This document shows, piece after piece, positions 11,739-18,582 of a stretch of 20,860 nt of DNA. Below the pieces are notes generated by a model. The model made no database searches. It was not told where the DNA came from and was given only the letters and a program-made list of their open reading frames with translations. The position numbers were made by a program, and so were the translations under genes. The stretch comes from a virus: the IMG/VR virus record IMGVR_UViG_3300035182_000741, positions 1 through 20,860 of that record; one strand, written 5' to 3'. Position 1 is the first letter of the stretch; the number at the start of each line of letters is the position of its first letter.

Positions 11739-11957
11739 ATGAACGAGAAACCCGCTAATGCCTATTGCTTCTGGTGCGGCAGATACTTCAAGCACCTAAT
11801 GCCCCACAACAAATTGAAGGAACGGGTTTGCCCCGTCTGCGATGAAGACCCGGACTACCAGGACCATGTTCACCGGAACATTCGTATCGCCAACCGCGAA
11901 GCCAAAATGATAGTCAAGGGCCACAATAGGCCCACCATGGTCTACAATGCCGATTGA
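11739..11957 (+). CDS. Zinc-finger protein (72 aa)
   Basis: Two Cys pairs, C10-x2-C13 (CFWCG) and C31-x2-C34 (CPVCDE), separated by 17 residues, form a zinc ribbon. The remainder is basic and helical (HVHRNIRIANREAKMIVKGH). The ATG follows GGAGGAACA. It overlaps the next gene by 11 bp. A nucleic-acid-binding role is plausible but unproven. Confidence 0.65.
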   Translation: MNEKPANAYCFWCGRYFKHLMPHNKLKERVCPVCDEDPDYQDHVHRNIRIANREAKMIVKGHNRPTMVYNAD

Positions 11958-12192
11958 CTACCTATGCACCAAGGGACGCGCCAAGGTCCGTATCCTGGCC
12001 TACAGGCCAGCCAATGACCCTTTGCCGGATGACTTCTTGCGGGTAGTGATCCAGGCGATGGAGCCGAGTGGCCCGATTGCCGAAGATCCCCTGCATGTTG
12101 AAAATTGCCACGAGTTGGACCTGGCCCGCGAGTTGCACCTAATGAGAAATGAAGGCTGGGAAATTGTGGCGAACAGGGCTATGACCGCGTAA
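11947..12192 (+). CDS. Hypothetical protein (81 aa)
   Basis: The ATG lies within the end of the upstream zinc-finger gene, so translation should be coupled. Beta-type N-terminus (KVRILAYRPANDPLPDD), then acidic middle and a helix (HELDLARELHLMRNEGWEIV). The last part resembles the W-E-x-V strand found in many small phage alpha/beta proteins. Function unknown. Confidence 0.55.
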   Translation: MPIDYLCTKGRAKVRILAYRPANDPLPDDFLRVVIQAMEPSGPIAEDPLHVENCHELDLARELHLMRNEGWEIVANRAMTA

Positions 12193-12201
12193 ACTAATTG
12201 T

Positions 12202-12214
12202 GCCCGCAAAGGGC
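12202..12214 (+). promoter_or_regulatory. Leader hairpin before the gene at 12227
   Basis: GCCC-GCAAA-GGGC forms a 4-bp GC stem directly before AAGGAG. GTAAAC occurs just upstream at 12189-12194, where it includes the preceding TAA stop. Confidence 0.5.
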
Positions 12215-12226
12215 AAGGAGAATCAA

Positions 12227-12607
12227 ATGGGACCAGATTACTCAACAAGCCCATCCTGGCAGTTCATCGCAAGCCCGCCTAATTGGTGGGCAATCTACAA
12301 GAACGACAAGGGCTTTAAGATCGCCCTCCCCATCGTTGCCTGGAGGATGATTGCCGACAACCGCGACCCCGAATCCATCGAGAATAGCCCGGAGCGCCAA
12401 TGCCCCTATGGAGAGCCGATGATTATGGGCGGGGACGGGCTGCTGGAGTCCTGCTTCCAGGAGGGCAATGTGATCCCAGGCGACAGGCACGGTTTCCGCT
12501 ATGACTTCCGAGAGGGTTGGGTGTTTGCCTACGCTGATTTCATCCCCAAGATGAAGGGGATTCTCCGCAAGCCCGAAGGGGATTGCATCTACTGGGAGGT
12601 TTTGTGA
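12227..12607 (+). CDS. Hypothetical protein (126 aa)
   Basis: The ATG at 12227 follows AAGGAGAATCAA, downstream of a short hairpin. Aromatic-rich N-terminus (WQFIASPPNWWAIYKNDKGF), then a middle with NRDPESIENSPERQCPYG and a beta-rich C-terminus (GFRYDFREGWVFAYADFIP). Three cysteines do not make an obvious zinc site. It ends overlapping the next start (GTGA). No family recognised. Confidence 0.6.
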   Translation: MGPDYSTSPSWQFIASPPNWWAIYKNDKGFKIALPIVAWRMIADNRDPESIENSPERQCPYGEPMIMGGDGLLESCFQEGNVIPGDRHGFRYDFREGWVFAYADFIPKMKGILRKPEGDCIYWEVL

Positions 12608-12807
12608 ATAAGTTTTGTGGTGTCTTAATTTGTCTTTTGGCGGGGTTTGGTGTGTATTGGTTAATCAGATTTATTGGTTGGTTTGATTCTCTGACTACCA
12701 TGCGAACTGCTTTCTACTGGCAATTTAACCACTTTGCTGCATGGGCGATGGGCTGCATCGTCTGTATTGGTGCTTTTCTGGTTGGGGTGAAGAATGAAAC
12801 TGTTTGA
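12604..12807 (+). CDS. Two-helix membrane protein (67 aa)
   Basis: The GTG at 12604 forms a GTGA overlap with the upstream stop, with GGGAGG just before it. Residues 4-26 (FCGVLICLLAGFGVYWLIRF) and 43-63 (HFAAWAMGCIVCIGAFLVGV) are transmembrane helices joined by a short loop. The size and topology would fit a small holin-like or host-membrane modifier, but position in a replication operon argues against lysis. It overlaps the Gp157-like gene by 14 bp. Confidence 0.6.
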   Translation: MNKFCGVLICLLAGFGVYWLIRFIGWFDSLTTMRTAFYWQFNHFAAWAMGCIVCIGAFLVGVKNETV

Positions 12808-13309
12808 TCTTGGGCCCCTGTTCGAGCAAGTGAAAGACGATCTTGAGGCAGGCCGGGAACCCGATCCTGCGGTTGTGGCCTTAATCGTCGAGGAAGGCCC
12901 CAAGGCGGTCGATGATTGGTTCCTGATGATCGAGGAGGTTGAGGGCGACATCAACACGCTGAAGGCCCATCTGGACGCAATCAAGGGGCGTCTGGAGGCC
13001 CGCAAGCAGACGAAGGAGCGGATGGAAGGCATGATCCTGGACATTATGAAGCGTCACTTCCCCAAGATGGACAAGGCTGGGAATGTCACCGGGCACGGCC
13101 TCAAGACTGCACTCGGAACCTACTGGGTCAGGACTACCACCCGTTACGACTTCTCTGGCATGGACCCCGTAAAGAACCCCCTGTTCTTCAAGTTCCCCGA
13201 ACCCGAGTTCAAGAAGTCTGAGGCAATCCGGGTTTACAAGGAGGGCGTTCTGCCCGATAATGTAAGCGTTGTGGAAAGCGTTACAGAAGGCGTGGGGGTT
13301 AGGCGATGA
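12794..13309 (+). CDS. Gp157-like protein (171 aa)
   Basis: Matches the layout of siphovirus Gp157 proteins: an N-terminal leader (KLFDLGPLFEQVKDDLEAGR), a long coiled coil (about 35-85, including VEGDINTLKAHLDAIKGRLE) ending in MEGMILDIMKRH, then a beta tail (ALGTYWVRTTTRYDF). The C-terminus (NVSVVESVTEGVGVRR) is typical. Family members are associated with phage recombination/replication operons and in Streptococcus phages with resistance; the biochemical role is unclear. Here it precedes the SSB-like gene, which is the common gene order. Confidence 0.75.
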   Translation: MKLFDLGPLFEQVKDDLEAGREPDPAVVALIVEEGPKAVDDWFLMIEEVEGDINTLKAHLDAIKGRLEARKQTKERMEGMILDIMKRHFPKMDKAGNVTGHGLKTALGTYWVRTTTRYDFSGMDPVKNPLFFKFPEPEFKKSEAIRVYKEGVLPDNVSVVESVTEGVGVRR

Positions 13310-13476
13310 GGTTTTTTGCTGTTTGTATGGTCATATCGCTCTTTCTTGAGGCGCTGTCAAATCTTGCACTTTTGGCGAACGGTAACGATAGGAAAAGCCC
13401 CAGAGAATTTGCCCTTAATGTGTTTGTAAATACCGCCCTAGCCATCTGGGGCCTATTGGTTCTTTACCGCGCCTAG
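13306..13476 (+). CDS. Small two-helix membrane protein (56 aa)
   Basis: ATGA overlap with the Gp157-like gene. Two hydrophobic segments: residues 2-24 (RFFAVCMVISLFLEALSNLA) and about 38-54 (LNVFVNTALAIWGLLVLY), joined by a charged loop (NGNDRKSPRE). The stop codon falls inside the hairpin at 13470-13488. Function unknown. Confidence 0.55.
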   Translation: MRFFAVCMVISLFLEALSNLALLANGNDRKSPREFALNVFVNTALAIWGLLVLYRA

Positions 13477-13488
13477 CGGATCTAGGCG
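13470..13488 (+). promoter_or_regulatory. Perfect hairpin before the SSB-like gene
   Basis: CGCCTAG-CGGAT-CTAGGCG is a 7-bp perfect stem with a loop ending in GGAT. It contains the upstream stop codon and precedes the AAAGGA site by 13 bases. It has no T run, so it is unlikely to be a terminator. Confidence 0.6.
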
Positions 13489-13514
13489 GAACAACCAACA
13501 CAAAGGAAGTGTTT

Positions 13515-14123
13515 ATGAGCTTTTTCACCCCCAAAGTCCACGAGGACAAGGTTTTTGAACTTGTCCCCGAGGGCAAACACGCTGCAATCGTCAAGTATGT
13601 AGTTGACTGCGGCCATCACCGGGACAAGGACATGCAGGGCAAGGAGGTTGTCAAACACCTTGTCTTTGTCGGGTTCCAGTTCCCCGAAGTCCTGAACAGC
13701 GAGGGCGAACCGCACTGGAAGGGAGACTTCTGGACCGTGACGGATTTCAAGTCCGGCAAGGGTTGGCTGTTCCACGAACGGAGCAAGTTCAACGCCTACT
13801 TGCGGTCCTGGACGAACGAGGATGCTAAAAAGGTGCAGTGGAAGACATTCCTGGAGGATCTGGTGGCCCGGAACCACCCAGCCTATGTCACTATCGAACA
13901 CAACCCCAGCAAGGACGGGACCAAGACTTACAGCAACATCCTCTCCGTGAAGCCCTACACCGGCAAGAAGGAGGTCAAGATGGTCGGCCCCCTCATCACT
14001 TGGGGCTTCGGGGAGGAAGGCTTTGATGAGCTTCCTAGTAACATTAAGCGGAAGATCGAAGCCTCCATCGAAAAGACTGAGAAGGCTGGTGCCGAAATTG
14101 ACGATGCCGGGATTCCCTTCTGA
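13515..14123 (+). CDS. Phage single-stranded DNA-binding protein, DUF669/SSB-like (202 aa)
   Basis: The protein has an OB-fold-type beta-rich body (KHAAIVKYVVDCGHH, HLVFVGFQFPEV, then YVTIEHNPSKDGTKTYSNIL). It ends in DDAGIPF, a near copy of the DDDIPF tail of bacterial SSBs, which recruits helicase, polymerase and repair partners. The K-x-x-x-Y-L-x-S-W and Y-x-N-I-x-S-V-x-P patterns resemble phage recombination-associated SSBs. It follows Gp157 and lies upstream of the initiator and helicase, the expected replication context. ATG at 13515 preferred over GTG at 13509. Confidence 0.7.
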   Translation: MSFFTPKVHEDKVFELVPEGKHAAIVKYVVDCGHHRDKDMQGKEVVKHLVFVGFQFPEVLNSEGEPHWKGDFWTVTDFKSGKGWLFHERSKFNAYLRSWTNEDAKKVQWKTFLEDLVARNHPAYVTIEHNPSKDGTKTYSNILSVKPYTGKKEVKMVGPLITWGFGEEGFDELPSNIKRKIEASIEKTEKAGAEIDDAGIPF

Positions 14124-14136
14124 CGCTACAAACCAC

Positions 14137-14169
14137 GGGCGGGGGTCTCCGGGCTCCCGCCCTTTTTTT
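14137..14169 (+). terminator. Rho-independent terminator after the SSB-like gene
   Basis: GGGCGGG (14137-14143) pairs with CCCGCCC (14156-14162) around a 12-nt loop, followed by seven Ts (14163-14169). It starts 14 bp after the stop. Confidence 0.9.
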
Positions 14170-14180
14170 ATGGAGCAAAA

Positions 14181-14735
14181 ATGGTTTTTCTTCGGTTTCT
14201 TTGGATGGTTATCTCGTTCCTGCTGGTTGAGGTATTTATCTTCCTCCCCCTCTACCTGCTGGGGTTGATAGCCTTCCCTGTTGCCTACCGCTACGCTTCG
14301 TTAAAAGGTGAGGACTCTTTTATTAACAAAAACCAGCGCATCATCTCCTTTAGGAACCCCGTTCTCAATGAATGGCTGGGGAACCGCGAGGATGGATTGT
14401 GGCCCGAATGGTGGGCGAAGGAGCGGGGCGGATCTCCATACGGTTGGTTCATCCGCAACCCCGTAACCAATATGCGGTTCTGGCCTATCGTCTCCACCCT
14501 CCCAAATCCAGAAAAGACTGGGTTTGTTGGGACACTGGACCATGTTCCCGATTCGGCGGATGAAACGGGATGGTTCTTTTGTTGGGAAGGGCTATATGCC
14601 GGTTTCTTCTACCAGGGGAAGCGGTTTGGATGCTGGTTTGGTTGGAAAACAAATCCCCGCGACAGGGAGCCTGATGCGCCAAGGTGTTACCGTTACTACG
14701 GGCTGGGAACGGCCTGCCAGGTTTGGAGGTCTTAA
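14181..14735 (+). CDS. Membrane-anchored phage protein (184 aa)
   Basis: Residues 3-36 (FLRFLWMVISFLLVEVFIFL and onward) form one or two transmembrane helices. The rest is soluble and aromatic-rich: GLWPEWWAKERGGSPYGWFI, then RNPVTNMRFWPI, then GWFFCWEGLYAGFFYQGKRF. The W-x-x-RNP-V-x-N pattern recalls uncharacterised phage membrane proteins such as DUF7338, but I am not sure. It starts just after a terminator, with GGAG and no visible promoter, so it may be expressed by read-through. Confidence 0.6.
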   Translation: MVFLRFLWMVISFLLVEVFIFLPLYLLGLIAFPVAYRYASLKGEDSFINKNQRIISFRNPVLNEWLGNREDGLWPEWWAKERGGSPYGWFIRNPVTNMRFWPIVSTLPNPEKTGFVGTLDHVPDSADETGWFFCWEGLYAGFFYQGKRFGCWFGWKTNPRDREPDAPRCYRYYGLGTACQVWRS

Positions 14736-14902
14736 TGGCAGAATCAACTCAGCAGGTTGTCACACTCCTCCCTATTGACCTTATCGCCAGCCTAGATGCC
14801 CTGGCCCGCGAGTACAAAAGCAACAGGTCTGCCCTAATCAGGGAAGCCTGCCGAGCCTATGTGGATAAGGCTAAGGGAGCCAGGAGGAACGATGACAATT
14901 GA
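14735..14902 (+). CDS. Ribbon-helix-helix DNA-binding protein (55 aa)
   Basis: Shows the CopG/Arc plan: a beta strand (TQQVVTLLP, residues 5-13), helix 1 (DLIASLDALAREYKSN), and helix 2 starting RSALIREACRAYVDKAK. The R-S-x-L-I-R-E-A pattern is diagnostic. The TAATG start shares a base with the upstream stop, with GGAGG close by. As a dimer it would bind a short palindrome; the dyads in the large gap are candidate targets, but no link is shown. Confidence 0.8.
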   Translation: MAESTQQVVTLLPIDLIASLDALAREYKSNRSALIREACRAYVDKAKGARRNDDN

Positions 14903-15227
14903 TGAACTAAAGAAGCTGGAAGCCGAAGCAACCCCCGCACCTTGGGGAGCAGAGGTCGCCCAGGGGGAAACACGAAACGGCTTGGAAGGCGTGTTTTACG
15001 CTTACGCTGGTGGTCCCACGCATGAGTGCGGGATACAGTTGAGCCCGTGCGGAATCCAAGGGAAGGCGATGACAGACGCGATGCTGATAAAGGCTTTGCG
15101 GAACCTTGCGCCGGAGTTGATCGCCATGTGGGACGAACTGAACATGATGGAGCCAGCGTTGGACGGGAACCTCCTGACGGTGCTCTACGAACTTAACAAA
15201 AAAGCCAAATCAACCATCGTCGGCTAA
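14892..15227 (+). CDS. Ead/Ea22-like phage protein (111 aa)
   Basis: The opening MTIDELKKLEAEATPAPWGA matches the L-x-x-L-A-x-x-A-T-P-G-P-W start of lambda Ea22/Ead-type proteins. The later MTDAMLIKALRNLAPELIAM matches their D-x-x-x-I-A-x-x-N-x-x-P-x-L segment. Ea22-type proteins are accessory early proteins of unclear function. The start overlaps the RHH gene; GGAGGAACG precedes it. The TAA stop lies inside the left arm of the attC-like palindrome, as for cassette ORFs. Confidence 0.7.
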   Translation: MTIDELKKLEAEATPAPWGAEVAQGETRNGLEGVFYAYAGGPTHECGIQLSPCGIQGKAMTDAMLIKALRNLAPELIAMWDELNMMEPALDGNLLTVLYELNKKAKSTIVG

Positions 15228-15311
15228 CGACCCAAACTGACCGGCCCCGCCCGGTAGCTCGATTGAAACCAAACACCGGATGCGGGGTCCGGTTGAGCGC
15301 ATGGTTAGGCG
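15221..15311. other. Integron attC-like recombination site
   Basis: CGGCTAAC (15221-15228) pairs with GTTAGGCG (15304-15311) with one mismatch, fitting the R''/R' core sites of integron attC. Inside, CCGGCCCCGC (15241-15250) pairs with GCGGGGTCCGG (15282-15292), with one bulged T, and CCGG 15251-15254 pairs with CCGG 15276-15279. The 91-bp length and bulged, imperfect palindrome fit attC folding. The upstream gene stops in the left core and the next gene begins just after the right core, the normal cassette arrangement. No integrase gene is in the window. Confidence 0.6.
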
Positions 15312-15324
15312 AGAGAGGATGGAC

Positions 15325-15570
15325 ATGACAGCGTTTGAGTTTTTGAAAGAACTGCATACGGTCTGCCACTTCCAGACACGGGAGGGGCGCAAGGTTGGCA
15401 AGGCTTCATCCAATGAGTTGAAACGATGGTTCGATAACGGAGCGGTAGTCATCAATGGGAAACGGGTGGGATGGCGAAACGAGGTGGCGTTCCCAATCAC
15501 TTCCATGGTGCTGTTCCCTAAGAACCCGGTTACTCTCGCATATCTTGACACATGGGTAAAGACGGTTTAA
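15325..15570 (+). CDS. Possible S4-like RNA-binding protein (81 aa)
   Basis: The ATG at 15325 follows AGAGG by six bases; an ATG at 15319 is possible. After a helix (FEFLKELHTVCHFQTREG), the segment SNELKRWFDNGAVVINGKRV resembles the helix-turn-strand of an S4 domain (x-x-L-K-x-x-x-x-G-A-V-x-V-N-G-x-x-V), which binds structured RNA. The C-terminal part (SMVLFPKNPVTLAYLDTWV) looks phage-specific. It starts directly after the attC-like site. The S4 assignment is tentative. Confidence 0.5.
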   Translation: MTAFEFLKELHTVCHFQTREGRKVGKASSNELKRWFDNGAVVINGKRVGWRNEVAFPITSMVLFPKNPVTLAYLDTWVKTV

Positions 15571-15684
15571 ATTATTCTTGAGCCAAATCGTCCCTGCGCT
15601 CCCTCAAAATCCCTTCAACAAACCTCCCTCCGGTGCCTGCGTAGCAGGGGACGACGCCGGGGGGAGACCTATCCCGGAGGCCGT
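15571..15684 (+). promoter_or_regulatory. Untranslated leader of the zinc-ribbon gene at 15685
   Basis: Contains the small hairpin CCTGC-GTA-GCAGG (about 15636-15648) and CCGGG...CCCGG (about 15657-15677). The second partly overlaps the CGGAGG ribosome binding site of the gene at 15685, so translation could be modulated. No clear promoter. Confidence 0.4.
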
Positions 15685-15870
15685 ATGGCTTGGGTTGGCC
15701 AAACAATGAACTACCGTAAAGGCGTGACGCAACTTCGATGCCCTAATTGCGGTTGGCGGGTTTCCCGTGCCGAGTGGGATCAAATTAAGATTGACCCTGG
15801 ATGTGGTGGATGCGGAAACCCATGGATTTTCTTTCAGGATGTTGTGCCCACCCCGCCGCCCATGACCTAA
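15685..15870 (+). CDS. Zinc-ribbon protein (61 aa)
   Basis: C19-x2-C22 (CPNCG) and C40-x2-C43 (CGGCG) make a standard zinc ribbon of about 25 residues, with GWRVSRAEWDQI between. The Pro-rich tail (VVPTPPPMT) is flexible. The ATG follows CGGAGGCCGT; an in-frame ATG at 15706 lacks a site. Function not assigned; the ribbon resembles those of small transcription- or translation-linked phage proteins. Confidence 0.6.
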   Translation: MAWVGQTMNYRKGVTQLRCPNCGWRVSRAEWDQIKIDPGCGGCGNPWIFFQDVVPTPPPMT

Positions 15871-15895
15871 AAGGGAAGGGAGCCAGTAAGCTCCC

Positions 15896-15924
15896 TTGAC
15901 TCCCAATAACTTTTGTTGTATGCT
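15896..15924 (+). promoter_or_regulatory. Promoter of the replication genes, with an upstream hairpin
   Basis: TTGACT (15896-15901) and TATGCT (15919-15924) are 17 bp apart. The -35 overlaps the end of a perfect 8-bp hairpin AAGGGAGC/GCTCCCTT (15876-15897). The hairpin lacks a T run, so it could be a weak terminator, an operator or both. It would drive the HTH, initiator and helicase genes. Confidence 0.65.
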
Positions 15925-15984
15925 TACTCCAGTTGCGATCCGGGCGGGTTGCATGAACAGGAGCAATTCTCATGGTGGGCCAAA

Positions 15985-16176
15985 ATGGATACTTTGTCAA
16001 TCCTGAAAAGGCTAGTGGATCGTCACGGACCCGCAGAAACGGCCAGGTTGGTTGGCGTCACTTACCAATCGGTATGGCGGTGGATGACCGGGAAGGCCGC
16101 GATTCGCGGAGGGTCGGCCAAACTGATCCGTCTTGCTGGAGAGGCCGATGAGCAGGGCAAGGTGTTGGAACCTTAG
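15985..16176 (+). CDS. Small HTH regulator, Cro/YdaS-like (63 aa)
   Basis: Residues 2-35 contain a helix-turn-helix: HGPAETARLVGVTYQSVWRW followed by MTGKAAI. The A-x-x-V-G-V-x-x-Q-S-V-x-R-W pattern matches phage Cro/YdaS-type proteins. The C-terminal helix (AKLIRLAGEADEQG) would dimerise. The ATG at 15985 has only a weak site (GGTGGG); a TTG at 15949 is an alternative. Being the first gene of the replication operon, it may control its own promoter or the GTTTAC-bearing promoters; this is not shown. Confidence 0.65.
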   Translation: MDTLSILKRLVDRHGPAETARLVGVTYQSVWRWMTGKAAIRGGSAKLIRLAGEADEQGKVLEP

Positions 16177-16897
16177 ATTCAATCTGGACATATTCAACTC
16201 TGCCTTCGCCTCTCTGGACACGGATCAGGAGAGGTCAGACTTCCTTATCGGGCTCTCCAAGGGGGCGAATGGCGGCAAGGTCAAAGACGATTGTTCAGAC
16301 CCCATGTCGGTAGGCTATGCCATCGGGACCGAAATGCGGGGTGAAGCGGAGGCGTTTCGTGCCAAGGCGGTAGAAACGGGCTCCATGCGTAAGTCCAATA
16401 AAAATGACCATACCGTTCACGGTCCCGTTGACGGTACCGTTGACCAAAGTGGCACCCAATCCACAATCCTCAATCTACAATCTACAAACAACAATCCACC
16501 ATCCAAGAAAGAATCCTCGCCCTCGCGGGCTCGTCCGTCTGCGAGGAAGAAGGAACCTGCCACACCGCCAGGGCATATTTTGCCCAAACTGGCCACTATC
16601 GCAAAAGACTGGCCGAGACATTCCGACTACAAGGGCGTCCCTACACGTGTGTCCGTCCTGGCTAGGCCAGCCGATGTATGGGACCGGGTTGTTCGCTTCG
16701 TTGCGGAACCCGACCGTGAGTTGGCAGTGAACTGTGGGCTCGTTTACCTGGACGAGATTGATCTACGCGACAAGGGTGTGGACGGGCTGATCCCCAATGT
16801 GTGTGCGATGACAAACTTCTATGGCGAAGCGGAGCTTTGGAAGAAGATGGTTGCCAAGGTGGATGAGACGCTTTCAAAACGGGGTGAAAATGCTTGA
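16148..16897 (+). CDS. Phage replication initiator-like protein (249 aa)
   Basis: The gene precedes the DnaB-like helicase, the usual place of initiators and helicase loaders (lambda O, P22 gp18). The N-terminus (about 12-60) has FNSAFASLDTDQERSDFLIG, a helical domain I associate with phage replication proteins. A low-complexity Ser/Pro/Asn/Lys linker (about 85-145) separates it from a C-terminal helical domain (ILPKLATIAKDWPRHSDYKG through ELWKKMVAKVDETLSKRG). The linker DNA carries 12-bp repeats (16411-16446) and an AT-richer tract, as in lambda O. The ATG at 16148 overlaps the HTH gene by 29 bp. Confidence 0.6.
   Translation: MSRARCWNLRFNLDIFNSAFASLDTDQERSDFLIGLSKGANGGKVKDDCSDPMSVGYAIGTEMRGEAEAFRAKAVETGSMRKSNKNDHTVHGPVDGTVDQSGTQSTILNLQSTNNNPPSKKESSPSRARPSARKKEPATPPGHILPKLATIAKDWPRHSDYKGVPTRVSVLARPADVWDRVVRFVAEPDRELAVNCGLVYLDEIDLRDKGVDGLIPNVCAMTNFYGEAELWKKMVAKVDETLSKRGENA
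16411..16446 (+). repeat. Three 12-bp tandem repeats, possible iterons
   Basis: CCGTTCACGGT (16413), CCGTTGACGGT (16425) and CCGTTGACC (16437) recur with exact 12-bp spacing inside the initiator gene. Each full copy is nearly palindromic. An AT-richer, A/C-biased tract follows (16455-16510), which could be a duplex-unwinding element. Confidence 0.5.
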
Positions 16898-16925
16898 AGA
16901 TCAATCATTGGAACAGAATGAACCC

Positions 16926-16937
16926 GCCCCTATGGGC
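16926..16937 (+). promoter_or_regulatory. Leader hairpin before the gene at 16953
   Basis: GCCC-CTAT-GGGC forms a 4-bp GC stem immediately before CAAGGAG. Confidence 0.5.
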
Positions 16938-16952
16938 CAAGGAGAATAAACC

Positions 16953-17174
16953 ATGAACCAACTTCCGCTTGACACCTGCCGATGCACCAGCCCTACCTGC
17001 CACGTCCGAAGCCTTTGCGCCCGGTTCATGGACTCTCCCGCTGGACCTCGCACCCCCTATGCCGATATGACCAACGAGTGCCAGGACATTGGATCAGAGC
17101 GCATGTTCATCCCCTATAGCCCAACCGGTGACAAATTGTCACCAGTTGAAGAAACCCCAAAGGGGGATAAGTGA
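16953..17174 (+). CDS. Cys-rich small protein (73 aa)
   Basis: N-terminal cysteine cluster C9, C11, C16 and C22 (CRCTSPTCHVRSLCARF), with a further C43, suggests a compact zinc site. The PAGPRTPYADMTNECQDI segment is of a type I recall from small phage proteins of unknown function near replication genes. The ATG follows AAGGAGAATAAACC. Its end overlaps the helicase start (GTGA), so the two are coupled. Confidence 0.55.
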   Translation: MNQLPLDTCRCTSPTCHVRSLCARFMDSPAGPRTPYADMTNECQDIGSERMFIPYSPTGDKLSPVEETPKGDK

Positions 17175-18580
17175 AAGGGGACGATAACCCTTGGGAAGGG
17201 ACCGAGTTTGACCATGCCCCAGCAAAGAAAACCCGCAAACCCAAGGCCCAAAGCTGGATTCCCGACCGTCTGCCCGAGGACATTGAGGCCGAGGCGTCCT
17301 TCATCGCTACTGCCGGTGCCTCGTATTCCGGCAAACCAGAGCTTGAAGCCTGCCTTACCCTTGCACCGGATGACTTTGTTCACCCGGTCTACAAGAACAT
17401 TTTTATTGCGATCCGCAACTTGCAGTCCAAGGGCTCAGAGATTAACTCCCTGACCATCAAGGACGAATCCGAGAAAATGGGGGTTTTGGACAAGGTTGGG
17501 GGGTTCGCTGGGATTGTAGAGGCTCTAGCCCACGAAGATGTTGCAAACCTGATGGTTCTGGCTGACATCATCAGGGAGAAGTCCAAGCTCCGAAAACTGA
17601 TCCATGTTGGGGCTAAAATCGTCGCCGATGCTTCCGGGCTAGGGGATTACCACGAAATCATTTCCGGGGCTTCTGAGGCCATCACACGCCTCGCAACAGA
17701 CCATCCTGGGAGCCAGATCATCTCCGATATGTCAGACCTGCTGGACGATCTCGCGGACGGGAGGCAAATCACCACCCAAAACGGGGGGAGGGCGATGAGT
17801 TGGGGGGACGATACCCTAGACCGGATCTGCCCCATTCCACGGGGGGAACCGACCCTTGTTACCGCTAGGCCCAATGTGGGTAAGTCGGCTATGGCAATCC
17901 AGATCCTCGTTGCCACCATCGAGCGGGGGCTGGGGACCCCCCTCTTCTTGAGCTTGGAGATGGGCCGGGATAAGGTGAAGGCCCGCATTGCCGCTCACCT
18001 GTCCGAGGTCAACTCGCGGGTATTCCGGGACGGGCAGTACGATGGGGGCATGATTGAACGGATCATTGACCGGAAGCGGGTTCTATCCGGCATGAAAACC
18101 ATGTTCCCCAAGCAGCAGTGCCGGGTTGAGGAGATCGAGGCGCTGGTCCAACATGCGGTTGATGTGCATGGGATTACCTGCGTGGTGCTGGATCAGTTCT
18201 CGCATGTAGCCGCCCCGAAAGAATCCCTTAAAGAGAACTATGCCATTGCTAACGCGCAAATCTCCAAGCACCTTACAGCACTGGCGAAGAACCTTAACCT
18301 GGGTTGGGTCACGCTGGCCCAGATCAACAAGGACGGGGAGGATTCCCGTAGGCCCACAATGAAGGATTTGGCCGCTACGGATCGGCTGGCCCAGGATGCC
18401 GCCGTGATCTTTGGGATGTGGAACAAGGGAACAGACGAGAACCAAGAGGTTTGGGGCACGGTGATGAAGAACCGTGACGATGGGTTCAAGGGCTGGCACA
18501 AGCCCCTTACCGCTGATCTTGGGACTTGTTCTTTCCGAGTTACCGAGTTCTATACGGAGACGCGGGCGACCCGTTTCTAG
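17171..18580 (+). CDS. dnaB: DnaB-like replicative helicase (469 aa)
   Basis: N-terminal DnaB domain (about 35-150): LPEDIEAEASFIATAGASYS, DDFVHPVYKNIFIAIRNL and GFAGIVEALAHEDVANLM. The RecA-type motor follows: Walker A ARPNVGKS (232-239), the FLSLEMGRDKVKARI segment (259-273), Walker B CVVLDQ (337-342), and the sensor WVTLAQINK (379-387). Such hexamers unwind DNA at the phage fork. Length is typical. The usual E-x-A-x-L-G N-terminal motif is degenerate (EAEASFI). GTG start in a GTGA overlap after AAAGGGGG. Closed by the promoter at 18583. Confidence 0.9.
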   Translation: MKGDDNPWEGTEFDHAPAKKTRKPKAQSWIPDRLPEDIEAEASFIATAGASYSGKPELEACLTLAPDDFVHPVYKNIFIAIRNLQSKGSEINSLTIKDESEKMGVLDKVGGFAGIVEALAHEDVANLMVLADIIREKSKLRKLIHVGAKIVADASGLGDYHEIISGASEAITRLATDHPGSQIISDMSDLLDDLADGRQITTQNGGRAMSWGDDTLDRICPIPRGEPTLVTARPNVGKSAMAIQILVATIERGLGTPLFLSLEMGRDKVKARIAAHLSEVNSRVFRDGQYDGGMIERIIDRKRVLSGMKTMFPKQQCRVEEIEALVQHAVDVHGITCVVLDQFSHVAAPKESLKENYAIANAQISKHLTALAKNLNLGWVTLAQINKDGEDSRRPTMKDLAATDRLAQDAAVIFGMWNKGTDENQEVWGTVMKNRDDGFKGWHKPLTADLGTCSFRVTEFYTETRATRF

Positions 18581-18582
18581 GC

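Noticed and set aside
13298-13305. A third GTTAGGCG, as attC core
   Set aside because: It encodes the last residues of the Gp157-like protein and has no partner arm or surrounding palindrome.
15876-15897. Rho-independent terminator
   Set aside because: The 8-bp stem is perfect but no T run follows; the downstream bases instead form a promoter -35. Noted with that promoter.
16890-16949. 19-codon frame between the initiator and the gene at 16953
   Set aside because: It only spans the leader hairpin and ribosome binding site of the next gene. A leader peptide is possible but unsupported.
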